From assembly GCA_030280995.1 (NCBI GenBank), contig JASXTE010000007.1, positions 2,712,001 to 2,776,000 of the forward strand: a stretch of DNA of 64,000 nucleotides, written 5' to 3'. Of this stretch, positions 1 to 10,235 are shown piece by piece. Under the pieces are notes generated by a model. The model saw nothing but the letters and a program-made list of their open reading frames with translations. It searched no databases and was not told where the DNA came from. Position numbers and translations under genes: made by a program. Source of the DNA: Hemileia vastatrix (taxonomy: Eukaryota > Basidiomycota > Pucciniomycetes > Pucciniales > Zaghouaniaceae). Numbering within the stretch: position 1 is the first letter of the stretch; every line of letters starts with the position of its first letter.

Positions 1-1634
1 CATAATATCCTGTTCTAATACATATATCTCATTTTCATCATCACTGTAAGAAATGTTCATTTTACAATCCTCACTAGATTCCTCCTTTTCATCTTCATGA
101 TTACTTTTTTCAGAATCTTATCAGTTTTCAATAAAATTTATTCTTTTCTTACAAGTATGACCTTTAGCCAAAGGTTCATTACATTTGTAGCAAGTCTTAT
201 TTTCTTGTCTTTTAGGGACAAGGGGAGTTGAAGGTTTTTTCTTCTCCACTGGTAACTTATTTGTAGTAGGTTTTACTATCTCAACACTTTGATTGTAATT
301 ATTATGCCTGGTTTAATATTTGTGGCTCAATAATATTTCATTTAATATATTAATAAACCCAGAAGTATCTCTGAAGGTTTCAGTTCTAGATACAATAATG
401 TCTTTGACTGATATAGGCAATTTATATATTATTTTTTCTTTCCACTAATCATAATCCATTTTTGAATCCATGGCTTTCATGATTTTTATTAAATTCATTA
501 AAAATACCATGGGTTTATCTCAAGAATTTGGATTATATCTGGCTTTCTCATACAATCTTTGTTGAGTGATTCTAAATTTTGGGCCACAAAATTGCCTTTC
601 AATTAGTGCCTTCCATTCTTTCCAGGAGTAGTTAATTCCCTCACTCAATACAGATTCAAACCATAATAAGGCCACATCTGTAAATAAAGATATCAATTTT
701 GATGTAATTTCTTCATCAGGTAATTTGTATGAAAATTTCAAGTCATCAATTCTCTGATTGAATTCCTGCCAATCAGATTTTGAATACCTGGTAAATGAAG
801 GGTACTGATCTAATTAAGGCCAGTTCTTTTGGTTAGTTTTTTCTTCCCTAACCTGAGGAATATTAAGTAATTCACTTACTTTAGAAAGATGATCATTTAT
901 TTCATCCTTTACTGATTTTATATTCTCAGAGCCCATGACACTATGTTCATGTTCAATCATTGGTTCATCATCTGAGTGTTTCATAAAAACTGGTACTCTT
1001 TCCACATAAGAGGTATTATCTTTTACTTTATCAGTATTTTTCAAAATGTTTGCTATTTCAATTTCTACTCTTTGTAACCTATCTTTTATTACAGGTACAT
1101 GAGTTAAGGTATCATTCACATTTGAAAAAGACAATTTTACACGTCCCTCTATGGTAGCCATAATATTCTGAGAATGTTCCAATTTATTTTCTAAATTCTT
1201 AATCTCAGAGTTTAATCTTTTATTTTCATTGATTAATTCATTATTTGAATTCTCAATAATTTTTAACCTATTGGCTGTTGTACTCAATGATTGTGTGTAG
1301 TTCAATAATACACTTTCTGTATTATTGTTTGACTCTCTAGAGAATTCTTCCAATTTTTCAATTCTTAATAATAATTTGCTGATTATTTTTGATTCCATTA
1401 GATTTTCTTTTAGAAAATATTCAATTTTTTCTGTGTCCAATTCAGAAGACTCATAATCAGGCCCAAGATTTAATTCATTTGGCTCCATTTTTATATTAAT
1501 AGCATTATCCTGGCGGTCAATAAAACTATGTACATTTTCATCATTTAAAAATAAGTTTAACATGTTATTTTCAAATGAATAATTTTTTAAATCCTTATCA
1601 ATTACATCCAATAACTCACTATCAATTTCATTAC
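1..1634 (-). pseudogene. gag: gag of element A (decayed)
   Basis: Open stretches at 814-1695 and 520-741 plus short remnants down to base 1 together cover a Ty3 gag. The first part is helix- and coiled-coil-rich; the second carries the conserved capsid block (YKLPDEEITSKLISLF, then SWKEWKALIERQF). Near 175-220 is a zinc knuckle of the CX2CX7HXC type (CYKCNEPLAKGHTC), the same variant spacing as in element F. At least four stops interrupt the frame, for example after NQKNWP near 814, after YNPNS near 520 and one before WKEKIIYK near 445. No single protein could be made. It corresponds domain for domain to residues 450-700 of the F polyprotein. Confidence 0.8.
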
Positions 1635-1688
1635 CTATAAGTAATTTATTGTTAGGATTATATAATTGATCCTGAGAAGATGGATGAC

Positions 1689-2096
1689 TTACCAAGGACT
1701 TATTCTATTTCCCCTGCCTCTCCTTGGCTTTACCCTGTAAGGGTGACTGCTGGAGCCCTGCTGTTTAGGGTTGTTGTAGTTTTGGGCATACCAGTCCCAC
1801 TTCGATTTTCTTACAGTAATATTTTGGTCCTCCTCGGGGGCTGGAGGTGTGGCTATGGAATTGTTGGGTGCAACTGTTGTTGGTTGAGCCTTTATTTCCA
1901 CTAGAGCTTGATTGACTTCTATGAAACCCTGAGCTGCTCTTTTCTCCAGATTGTTTATCTGGTCTACTATGTTTTTGACTCTTATTGTTAAGGTATTCAG
2001 TAGAGTGGATAGGGAGTGAATTTATTATTGTAATTTATTTCTTGTTTTCTTTATTGATACCTGTTTTAACAGTTTTTCCCTTTCCTCAAGCGACAT
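1689..2096 (-). pseudogene. ORF1 (pre-gag, overlapping frame) of element A, broken
   Basis: Begins with ATG at 2096 (MSLEEREKLLKQVSIKK), is broken by a stop about 24 codons later, resumes as a coiled-coil-like stretch (QGFIEVNQALVEIK) and continues to KWDWYAQNY and a C-terminal SPW-stop at 1689. Frame-1 ORFs of elements E and F align to it: MSIEEKDALLKKITIKK, the FQQMNQAMAELK segment, KWKWDW and a terminal PW-stop in F. The stop lies inside TGGTAAGT, which reads as a 5' splice site. Function unknown. Conservation of this frame in three diverged copies argues that it is, or was, a real protein. The gag frame downstream is shifted by -1. Confidence 0.6.
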
Positions 2097-2554
2097 TTGT
2101 GGAGTGTTACTGTTTGTGGGGGAATCCTGGCCCTCCACTTGAATTTCCTGTAACAGGTCTTTCAGCTCTAGGTCTTAAGTTATAAGGTTTTGTCTTATTA
2201 CTCACAATATCATTGTTGTTGTCACACATTTTTTTGTGGAATACAATCAAAGAATTGAAATTTGAGATCTTAAAACTTCAAAAGGAGTTTTATCAGTATT
2301 TATCAATACCACTGAAGATAATTTTATTGCTGACTTGTAGGTATTAAGTGAATTTATAAGTGCCAAAAGTCAAATATGATTTTATGTGGTCACTTTATTT
2401 AACTGGTCTAAAATATGTAGCCTTGTTTTTATTTAAAAAAGAAAATCTGTCAGTAAGATTATTTATAAATATTCAATGAATTTTGCAAACCAATAAAAAG
2501 GGATTAAGAGTCCAGTTGAAAGAAAACAATTAATCAGTTTAACTGCTTTATTAT

Positions 2555-2716
2555 CTGCAAAGATCACAAATTTAATTGGTCTATTGACAGACTCCCACTA
2601 ATAACAATTTTATGTTAAATTAGTGGTAAAAAATTTTTATCTGCAAAGATCACAATATTAATTGGTCTATTGACAGACTCCCACTAATAACAATTATATG
2701 TTAAATTAGTGGTAAA
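2555..2716. repeat. 86-bp tandem duplication in leader of element A
   Basis: The block starting CTGCAAAGATCACAA at 2555 is repeated from 2641 with a few differences. Each unit contains GGTCTATTGACAGACTCCC and ends AAATTAGTGGTAAAA. It lies between ORF1 and the LTR of element A, in its untranslated leader. Confidence 0.85.
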
Positions 2717-2904
2717 ATTGTTGATTTAATATCACAAATTTATTATATGGCAGGGCTTCTTTTTCTAAAATCACTATATAAGTGACCCCAAACTGTTGTA
2801 ATTATCCAAATATTACTATAGGGATTTTATTTACTTGTAGCCTCTTTTTGAATTTTTATTTACTGGAAGATAAACAACATAATTCTTGAGGAAAGGCCCG
2901 CAAT

Positions 2905-4400
2905 TGTCAGGCTGAGTTCAAGTACAAAGACGTGAACTAGCTTGAATGGTCAGTTGCCTAGAAGATTTTAGTGGTCCTATATGAATACTGTAGTACAAGT
3001 CCAATAAGTATTAAAATATAACTCAATATAAGGGCCTCAGTAATTTTAATCTCACTAATTATATATGGCTTACAATCTTATAGTTGGTAGAACAATTGAT
3101 TTAATAAATTCAGATACTATTCAAAGACTTTTATAAGTACTATTGATATGTATTGTAATTGTATTGGTTATATGTTTTAATTGTAATGATAAAGAATGTC
3201 AAAAATAAGACCAAAAACCCCCTCGTTTTATACATAATCACTTCCCCAATGAGCCCCTTGATTTAACAGCTCTATACACAGTTAATGACGCCTCATTCCA
3301 GCTAATAGACATGTCCAGCAACACAAAGAGTGACCAGTAACATAATTATAATGATATAACCTGCCAAAATCCTGTAGTAATAGGGATAATCCATCAAAAA
3401 ATAAAGAATAAGCAAAAAAGAGAGTATATGCATATTATACATTAAAATAAAAGACTAAAAAGGGAAAATTAATACTAATAATTACTTAAAAATAAGGGAG
3501 ATTAACAGTAGAAATGCTGGGGCTAATCATGACATTATACTATGTGAAATCCCCATTCAAAAATAACCAAATTTGACTGAGAAACCACCTAAAAAACCAA
3601 AGAAGGGCGTGAGATGTGGGGTAACTACATGGAGTCCTTGGAAAGCGCTTTCACGGGTAAATCCTTGACTAATTTAGGCAAATATAAGTGCGGTAGTGAA
3701 TTAAAGCACCATGATTTAGGTTATTAATGAAATTAGTGCATATAAAGAGGGTCAATGCATTTATAATTAAGCTAGGACACTAAATAAGCGCCTGTTGCCT
3801 ATTTTACTGTGTTTCCCAACAGTGGGCGTAGAATGTGGGGTAATTATAGTGTGAAAAAGCTAACTTTGCTAAAAATGAAGCTATTCACACAGGAAAAATG
3901 CAGGTAGTATGTGGTCAGTACACAGAAGCCATTTCTGGCATAAAAAACACCAAATTTGAAAAGTGAAATTTTTATGCATTTGAGTAGCCAAATCAATAGT
4001 CCTAATTAAGACAAATTGATATTTCAAAGCGCATTTTTAATATTATTAAATTCATAGCACATATAGTCAACTTTTAAGTGATTTAAAGTGCATTTCTTGT
4101 TTTTTACATAAAACAATGAAAACAACAGCTTTAAGTCTACTTAAAAATTATTTAACCTTATATTTAAGGTTCTTAAGATAAACCTGATATATTCCAACTT
4201 AATATTAAGTACATAAGACTTATAAAAAGTGGATATATGCGTGTATATAAAGTGTTATAATGGCACATTTTGTATATTATCATAAATTTACTTATGTATA
4301 CTATTTGTGTACTCTAATTTATTGCTCCCATGTATAGTCCATGTGTTTAACATAACGTTTAAGTGCTTTTTACTCATTCCTGGGGATATCCAGGCTGAAA
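2905..4400 (-). repeat. 5' LTR of element A
   Basis: Ends read TGTCAGGCTG at 2905 and CAGGCTGAAA at 4391-4400, the second being a mutated form of the GGCTGACA terminus seen in element B. The sequence just left of 2905 (GGAAAGGCCCGCAATT) is the counterpart of the putative primer-binding region after the F LTR (ATTGGGGGTCTTTCC on the F strand). No protein-coding stretch is visible in the LTR. Length about 1.5 kb, longer than the 1177 bp of the F LTR. Confidence 0.7.
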
Positions 4401-4556
4401 ATATGCATACCATGATTGATCAAGATATAACAAAAAGTCTAGGTGACTTTCTTATTCTCTCCAGTCACTCAAAGATATGTTCTACTACTTATATAACTTT
4501 TTAATCTTGGCTGAACTATCCCCTTCCACTAAACCCAAAGTGAAATATACCTGATA

Positions 4557-4753
4557 GGGGGTATCAAAGTTAGAAATGTGTAATTATTTAAAATGTATTT
4601 CACAACACAAAAAGAGAGCCACAAACTTGACATTAATTCTTAGTAAAAAGGTGTTTTGGGGGCACAATACGTCTTATTTTTAAAAAAATCATGGTTGATT
4701 TGGTTGAAAAAAGAGGTGTTGTAAAATGGAAGATTTCTAACTTTAATACCCCC
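4557..4753. mobile_element. MITE copy 1, Harbinger-like termini
   Basis: A 197-bp AT-rich element with near-perfect 21-bp terminal inverted repeats: GGGGGTATCAAAGTTAGAAAT at the left and its complement with one mismatch at the right. Flanking bases TGATA at 4552-4556 and 4754-4758 repeat; if the ends are taken one base wider (AGGGGG...CCCCCT), the duplication is the 3-bp GAT, which fits the 3-bp duplications of PIF/Harbinger elements. The second HARBI transposon at 26438 starts with the same AGGGGGTATCAA, so it could be a source of transposase. No coding capacity. Confidence 0.75.
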
Positions 4754-4929
4754 TGATAAGTATATAATTGCAATTTACTTAGTCATTTCATAATGAATTT
4801 CAATATTCAACCACCCTATGCAGTATCTTTTGCTAATCACTCATTAAAATTAATATTCAACCCTTGCGCTCATTCAGTAAAACTCAAGTATCTCACATAC
4901 ACTTCAATTTTCTTGATGAATTATTCAAT

Positions 4930-5335
4930 ATGGAAGAAGAGGACTATATTATTTCCTATGTATTCAACAATCCAAATTCAAAAATACAAAGAGAAAAAAG
5001 TAAAAAAAATGAATTGAAAATGTATGGAAGGCCTTTAACAACTAATGGGTGGCTACTTTATCCCCAATTGTACATAAAACAATATCTTGTTTGAGCGAAA
5101 TTTCCAGATGATCAGGGATCTATTCAACAGTATCTGCCAAGACCTAAAAGATCATAACCATTTTTGGTTATGGAAAAAGGTAAGTTATGAAATATTTGAA
5201 CATACTAGTCACAATTTAATAGTCTTACATTTACTTATGATTTCTGTGGCCAAGTCAGTTTGACACCAAAACAGAAAATGACAGCTGTTCTATGACAACT
5301 AGCATATGGTACTTCAGCTGTTAGCACTGATGAGT
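4930..5335 (+). pseudogene. HARBI-type (PIF/Harbinger) transposase, 5' part of a split gene
   Basis: Starts at ATG 4930 (MEEEDYIISYVF), followed after a 1-nt frameshift by a block readable as LFERNFQMIRDLFNSICQDL, typical of the N-terminal part of plant-type HARBI nucleases. A probable intron begins at GTAAGTTATG near 5180. The last part reads LTPKQKMTAVL-stop-QLAYGTSAVSTDEYV and stops exactly at the ATGTC target duplication. The continuation (IGKTTALRALKHF) is at 56625, after element B. The gene carried stops both before and after the split point, so it is dead. Confidence 0.8.
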
Positions 5336-5340
5336 ATGTC

Positions 5341-6516
5341 TGTCAGTGTGTGCTAGTATATAAGTATGATTTAAGAGTAAATATTAATAGTCCTACTACT
5401 TATTGTTAAATTATTTAGTGATTAAACCTCAGGGAAAGACTAATAAAATAGTTATTCTCAATGTAAACTCACAATACTTGGATGTTATGCGTGCTAGTGG
5501 TGGAAAATAGAATAATAAAATATAGTTATAACTTATATAAAGATAATTTCAATTTATAAATACCTTATAATATATTTAAATATGATAATAATTGTGTTTT
5601 GATTTTTGTTTAATTTGTAGTAAGTAAGTGATGTCTAATAACCCGTCAAAATCCTCCCTTACTTATACCAAAATCCACTGGAGTGCACAGAACTTCAATC
5701 CAGATGATGTCACTTCTATCCTTGGAAATGACAGCACTGTGAGGGCCCATCACCTCCCCATGGAGTCCACTTCAAGCAGTTTCAACACCCAGACCTCCAG
5801 TAACGACCCTCCATCACAATTAATGATACCACAGACCCTTAACATGAATGAAATAAACAGATAAAAGCGGATACCATAGAGGAACAGGTAAAATAACTCA
5901 TCCAGAGAGTATATAATGAAACACAAAACATATAAAGGAACCAAATTAAATGTCCAAGCTCCCAAAAACATCCTCAAGCATCCATATTAACCCAGTAATG
6001 ATATCCCAACCCATAAATCCCTGAAAATCCATCTAAGGAAGCAGATTAAGTTGTCCAAATTGGATATATGCACCTGAGAAAGGTGTATAAGCTTGCGCAG
6101 GCGTTGTGAGTCCACTGAATACATCCATATTACCTAAAATAAGCTTAAAAATAAAGGTTATAGGCTATTAAGAGGTTAAAGCCCACTTATAGACCTAAAT
6201 ATACATAATATAACTACATATTTCACTGAATATGAGGTTTATGTATACATATAAGCTTATGTATGCCTATAATTACTTAATATCACTTAAAATAAGTATA
6301 TTTTGACTCCATTAACACCTTAATAAGTATTATTAGGCTATGGATAAGCTATTTAAACTACTATAAGTCGTATAAAGTGTAATAATTATATATATATGTA
6401 TTATAACCATATATATAAGTATGGTAACCTTATTTTAAGTTATAATCTGAATGTAATTAAAGTTATCTTATTTTAAACATAATAACTACTCAGTCCTTGA
6501 GATACCTAGGCTGACA
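5341..6516 (-). repeat. 3' LTR of element B
   Basis: 1176 bp, same length class as the F LTR (1177 bp) and clearly related but more diverged. On the minus strand it follows a purine-rich tract (complement of CTCCCTCACCCAAAAAAAAC at 6514-6533) that is the polypurine tract. It includes a plus-strand ORF (5628-5864) conserved in the other LTRs of this lineage. Confidence 0.9.
5628..5864 (+). other. conserved antisense ORF inside LTR (78 aa)
   Basis: Reads MSNNPSKSSLTYTKIHWSAQ after the first Met and contains STVRAHHLPM and SSSFNTQTSS. The same peptide with scattered substitutions is open in the LTRs at 11031-11270, 31713-31952 and 39381-39620, always antisense to the element. In the F-type LTRs the ATG of this copy is not preserved. 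The bases before the ATG here (TTTAATTTGTAG) look like a 3' splice site. It may be an exon of an antisense transcript, or merely a frame held open by LTR similarity. No known domain recognised. Confidence 0.3.
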
Positions 6517-6639
6517 CTCCCTCACCCAAAAAAAACAATAAAAAAATGTTAAGACGTTTCAATTAATAAGTAAGGAGTGAATAGAAAAATAATTTTACGA
6601 TTTCTATGATACATATACTGAAATTAACCAATATTAGTT

Positions 6640-7423
6640 AGATTTAAATTTTTTCAAGAGCATTTTAAGATCAGAGATTTCATTTTCTGGAATCCACTGG
6701 TCATATTCACTTGATTTACTTTTAAACCTTAATAGATACTCAACTCCATTTTCTTTAGTAAGGTGTCTCTTTTTAAGTATCTTTTCAATTTCTGCCTTTT
6801 CAACTATTTCTTCAGGTTGCTGTTTATGCTTTCATGATTTTCTTGGAAATAGAGCAGTATCATTAGAATGGTATGGTTTTATAAGAGAAATAGGAAATAC
6901 TGGATGTTTTCTATCATATGGTGAATATAAAATAACTTCAAAAGAATTGTTACCAACCATCTTTTTTACTACAAATGGTCCAATGAATGGATCCTTCAAC
7001 TTAACATTACCATTTAAATTTAAATGTACTGTAGAAATAAGGACTTTATCACCCTCTTTGAAAATTTGTTCTTTATGGGCTTTATCCCATCTTTTCTTCT
7101 CATACTCAAATGCCTTATTTATACATTCTTGAGCATGCTTTCTGCATAATTCTTGCATCTAAAGAAAAGATTTTGTACCTAGATGGATATCCAATATAGG
7201 TAATTTATTAAGTGTTTTAGCAGGGGTATTAGGTACATAACCCAAACAGAACTCAAATGGCTTTTTTCCAGTGACAGAATATATGAACTATTGTATGCAA
7301 ATTATAAACCTGGGATAAGGGTTACCCTATCATGCGTGAATTTTTCATTGTCTTTAAAGTCAAGACCAAAAGCACAATATCTTTTTATCATATCTTCTAA
7401 AGTTTTTATCATTCTTTCGGCTA
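6640..7423 (-). pseudogene. pol: element B pol, integrase C-terminus and chromodomain-like tail
   Basis: Minus-strand remnant equal to the last 260 or so residues of the F polyprotein. It shows HAQECINKAFEYEKKRWDK, a GDKVLISTVHLNL block, KHPVFPISLIKPY and, nearest the LTR, a chromodomain-like segment (GVEYLLRF, then EYDQWIPENEISDL). One in-frame TGA near 6833 and other lesions upstream of 7158 break it. It is separated from the rest of B pol by element D, which is inserted at 7424. Confidence 0.85.
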
Positions 7424-8226
7424 TGTCACCGGACAACCTACGCACAAGGTTGAGGATGTTCCTGCAAGTGAGATAAAAGGTTCAGATACTTCTTTGAAGC
7501 ACAGAGGGATAGTTTGAGAAAGTGGTTCGAAGATGTCTCGAAGGAAGAACTACTGCTTCGAGTTATGTTCAAAAAGGATTCTAATATAATTGAACAGTAA
7601 TATTAAAATTCTTAAGATCTCACAAAGGGTTGGAAAACTCAACAATCAAAGATTTAGGATTTAGATATGATTATTGAGAAAATAAAGAAAGATACAATAA
7701 TAATGATTTTCACTTAGAGTTTTATCACTATTAACTATAAATACGTTTTATAATTTAATTCTAAGGAATATCGGACCAAAAACCCAGCCCCTTTTATATC
7801 CTCTACTCCTCCTCGCATTGACCTCATACTCATTCAATATTCCTCACACCACAAACCATTTAAAATATATCCGTTACACCTGGACCCTCCTCACTAACAT
7901 CCGTTAACCCCTTAATCCCTCACTAACCGTTCAGTCCATGCTCACTACCCCTTAATAATCCACAGATATTTCATAAACTTTTTAATGTACTATTATATTA
8001 ACTATTGCGCTGTGCGTCGCTTATTGGGAAAAAACTAAGACACACTATTGAGAGATTGACTAATTTAGATTTAGAGTTTTAGGCTAGTGCGATTGAATAG
8101 CGAGTACACAAAGGAAAGCCGCAGTTTCTATGGAGAGTTGCTTTCTGCGCTTCGAGTATGGATTTGAACCCTTTAGTGTTGATTTAATGAGCTACTTTTG
8201 CCTTGAGTGTCACGTGGCGCGTGACA
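7424..8226 (-). repeat. 3' LTR of element D
   Basis: 803 bp, nearly identical to the copy at 16257-17058 with a low percentage of differences by eye. Termini TGTCACCGG and CGCGTGACA. The inner end contains a near-palindrome TGTCACGTGGCGCGTGACA with an E-box-like CACGTG core. The accessory gene starts 105 bp inside this end. Confidence 0.92.
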
Positions 8227-8236
8227 GATTCCCGGG

Positions 8237-8242
8237 TATAAG
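8237..8242 (+). promoter_or_regulatory. TATA-like box of the antisense gene in element D
   Basis: TATAAG within CCCGGGTATAAGAACGCG, about 95 bp before the ATG at 8332 and just inside the LTR end. The same block is conserved, in the same place relative to the gene, in element C (42958-42963 on the minus strand), which supports a dedicated promoter. Confidence 0.5.
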
Positions 8243-8331
8243 AACGCGAGCTCCGTTGAGCGTAAAACATATTTCCCACACTAATTTCCCTTTCTGTTTA
8301 CTTAATTATTATTTAATCACTTTAATTCACT

Positions 8332-9321
8332 ATGACAGACTTTCCTACACCAACTCCCACGCCTCCACACCCTAAAGCGGATGGGGGTGTTGTCACACGG
8401 AAATTTTCGAAGACTTGCACGGCTTGCGAGTTGATGGAGTATTTCTGCGTGGAGAGCACGGCGACACAAGGGCCTCGCCAGAAGTGCGAGTTTTGCCGAT
8501 GTAGAAGAGTGGCATGTGACGCCTTAGCAAAGAATGCCGACATTGAGAGTCAGTTTACTAAGTCGAAGTATTGGGTGATCCCTAAAACGAAGGAAGTAGT
8601 CGAGGACATCTGGTATGTGTCCATTGGGGACGATCAATCGGTGGGAAAGAATGAGGAAGAAGTCGAAGAAGATGTGAACATCTGGGTGGCTAGGGCTGGG
8701 AACAAGATGGGGGTCGTTAAGGAGGAAGTTGATGAATTGGTCAAAGAGGAGGAGGAAATTCCCATCTCGAGGAAAACCCCGAAAAAACAACGGGTGGTCA
8801 TCGAAGATGACGAAGAGGAAAGGGAGGTGGCAGAGAAGGTCACTCCTAGATTATTTTTGGAGCCTGACCCAATCTTCGAAGTAAGTTCACTCTTTTATAA
8901 TTTATAAATTTAATTACTGATGATTCTGTTTATTTAGAATTCAGACGTCATCATCGAGGCCACTACAACAGAAGCTTCAAATGTGGAAGCGACCCTTGTG
9001 GGACCCATTGCGGTGGAAGTGGCAGTGAAGGATAGATTACCAACTGTTACCTCGAGGGAAGAAAACGAAGAAACCCTCGATCAAGTTTGGTCAAAGAAAC
9101 CTTGTCAGATTCGACGAGTGAAATATATTGAAGAATTCAGCGGCGAGATTGATAAAATTATTGATGCTGCTTTCTTCGACGTAGCCGAGGAGTTACTTGA
9201 GCTTGGGGAGTTGATTCCGGTAGGAGAGGGGGAGAATTTTGAGAAATGTAGAAAGGAGATAAGGGAAATTTTGGAGAAGATGAAGGGATTGGTTTGGGAG
9301 AAGATAAAAGAGAAAATTTAA
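8332..9321 (+). CDS. Zn2Cys6-type zinc-cluster protein carried antisense in element D
   Basis: Two exons: 8332-8880 and 8938-9321, with a 57-nt intron (GTAAGTTCAC...TTTAG), giving about 310 aa. Residues 29-62 form CX2CX6CX12CX2CX6C (CTACELMEYFC, then CEFCRCRRVAC), the spacing of fungal binuclear zinc clusters, although the basic residues sit in the second half. A proline-threonine-rich N-terminus precedes it; a long acidic stretch with a basic patch (PKKQRVVIEDDEEE) follows. Exon 2 encodes a helical, charged tail (ENEETLDQVWSKKP). The gene lies between the chromodomain and the 3' LTR, opposite in direction to gag-pol. A homologue occupies the same place in element C. A nuclear DNA-binding role is inferred from the cluster only. 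Confidence 0.8.
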
Positions 9322-10235
9322 AATAAAAAGAAAAAAGAAGAAAAAGAATTTAAAAAAAATTTCTATTTAATTATTTTACTTTGTTATTTTATTTAGAATT
9401 TCATTTCATTTTATTTATTTTATTTTATTTTATTTTTTTTTATATGAGATTTTGAGAGAAAGAAGGAAAAGACAGAAAAAAGATTTAAATTTGTTTTAAG
9501 ATTTTGAAAGAAGGAGTTTAAATGAGAGAAAGAAAAAAAGAATATTTGATTGAAGGAGTTTTAGTTTTTTTTTAAAAAAGAAAAGAATTAAGTAAGAAGA
9601 AAGAAATAAGAAAGAAATAATTGATTGAGATAATTTAGGAAAAAAAATTGTTATTTAAGTTTGCTAATTGAAGATTTGAGGGATTTTAGTTATTTGAAAA
9701 AAAAAGAAAGAAAAGAAGAGACGAAATAAAATTTCTAAGAGAATTTTGAAGAAAGAAGTAATTTGTTTTGAAGAATTTAAAAAGGTGATTTTAGAAGTTA
9801 AAGTGAAGTTTGAAAAAAGATGGCTGTGTAATGTTTGTGAAGAATTTTGATAGTTCGAGGAAAATAAAATTTTAAAGAAAAAATGTATATAGAAAATTGA
9901 GAAACAAATTTTTATTTTTATTTATTTTTTATATTTTATTTGTTTTATTTTTATTTTACTTTAATTTGGTTTTTTATTTTATTTTATTTTATTTTATTTT
10001 TTATTTTAATTTATTTTAATTTTTTTTTTATATTTTATTTTAAAAGAAGATTGAAACATTTTGAAAAGAGAAAGAATAAAGAAGAAAACAAAAGTATTTT
10101 TTTTTTTTTTTTTTAGAAATAAAAATGTTTTAGATTTTAAAAGAAAGAAGAAAAAAAACAGAGAAAAGAAAAAGAGAGTTTTAAGGTTTTGGTTTTAAAG
10201 GGTATTTAAGATGAAAAGATTTTAGGAGTTCAGGG
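9322..10235. repeat. low-complexity A/T and purine-rich stretch in element D
   Basis: Runs of AAAGAAAGAA-type sequence and TTTTATTTTATT repeats between the 3' end of the antisense gene and the 3' end of pol. The mirror counterpart in element C is at 40990-41900. No ORF of substance; it would serve as convergent 3' untranslated sequence for both genes. Confidence 0.7.

Larger units (their letters stand above)
1..4400 (-). mobile_element. Ty3/gypsy element A, 5' part (truncated by window edge)
   Basis: Minus-strand LTR retrotransposon running off the left edge. The 5' LTR (2905-4400), a leader (2097-2904) and the gag region are present; protease and pol would lie left of base 1. The gag protein and the ORF1 upstream of it match those of element F (31060-39904) closely enough to place both in one lineage, but A is older: in-frame stops break every reading frame. 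The leader holds an 86-bp tandem duplication. No target-site duplication can be checked because the left end is outside the window. Confidence 0.85.

Noticed and set aside
1680..2185. plus-strand ORFs opposite element A ORF1
   Set aside because: Shadow frames of ORF1 and the leader; no independent support.
9322..10235. possible gene or centromere-like satellite in the A/T repeat tract
   Set aside because: Simple AAAGA/TTTTA repeats without a fixed unit; mirrored in element C at the same place, so it is part of the transposon.
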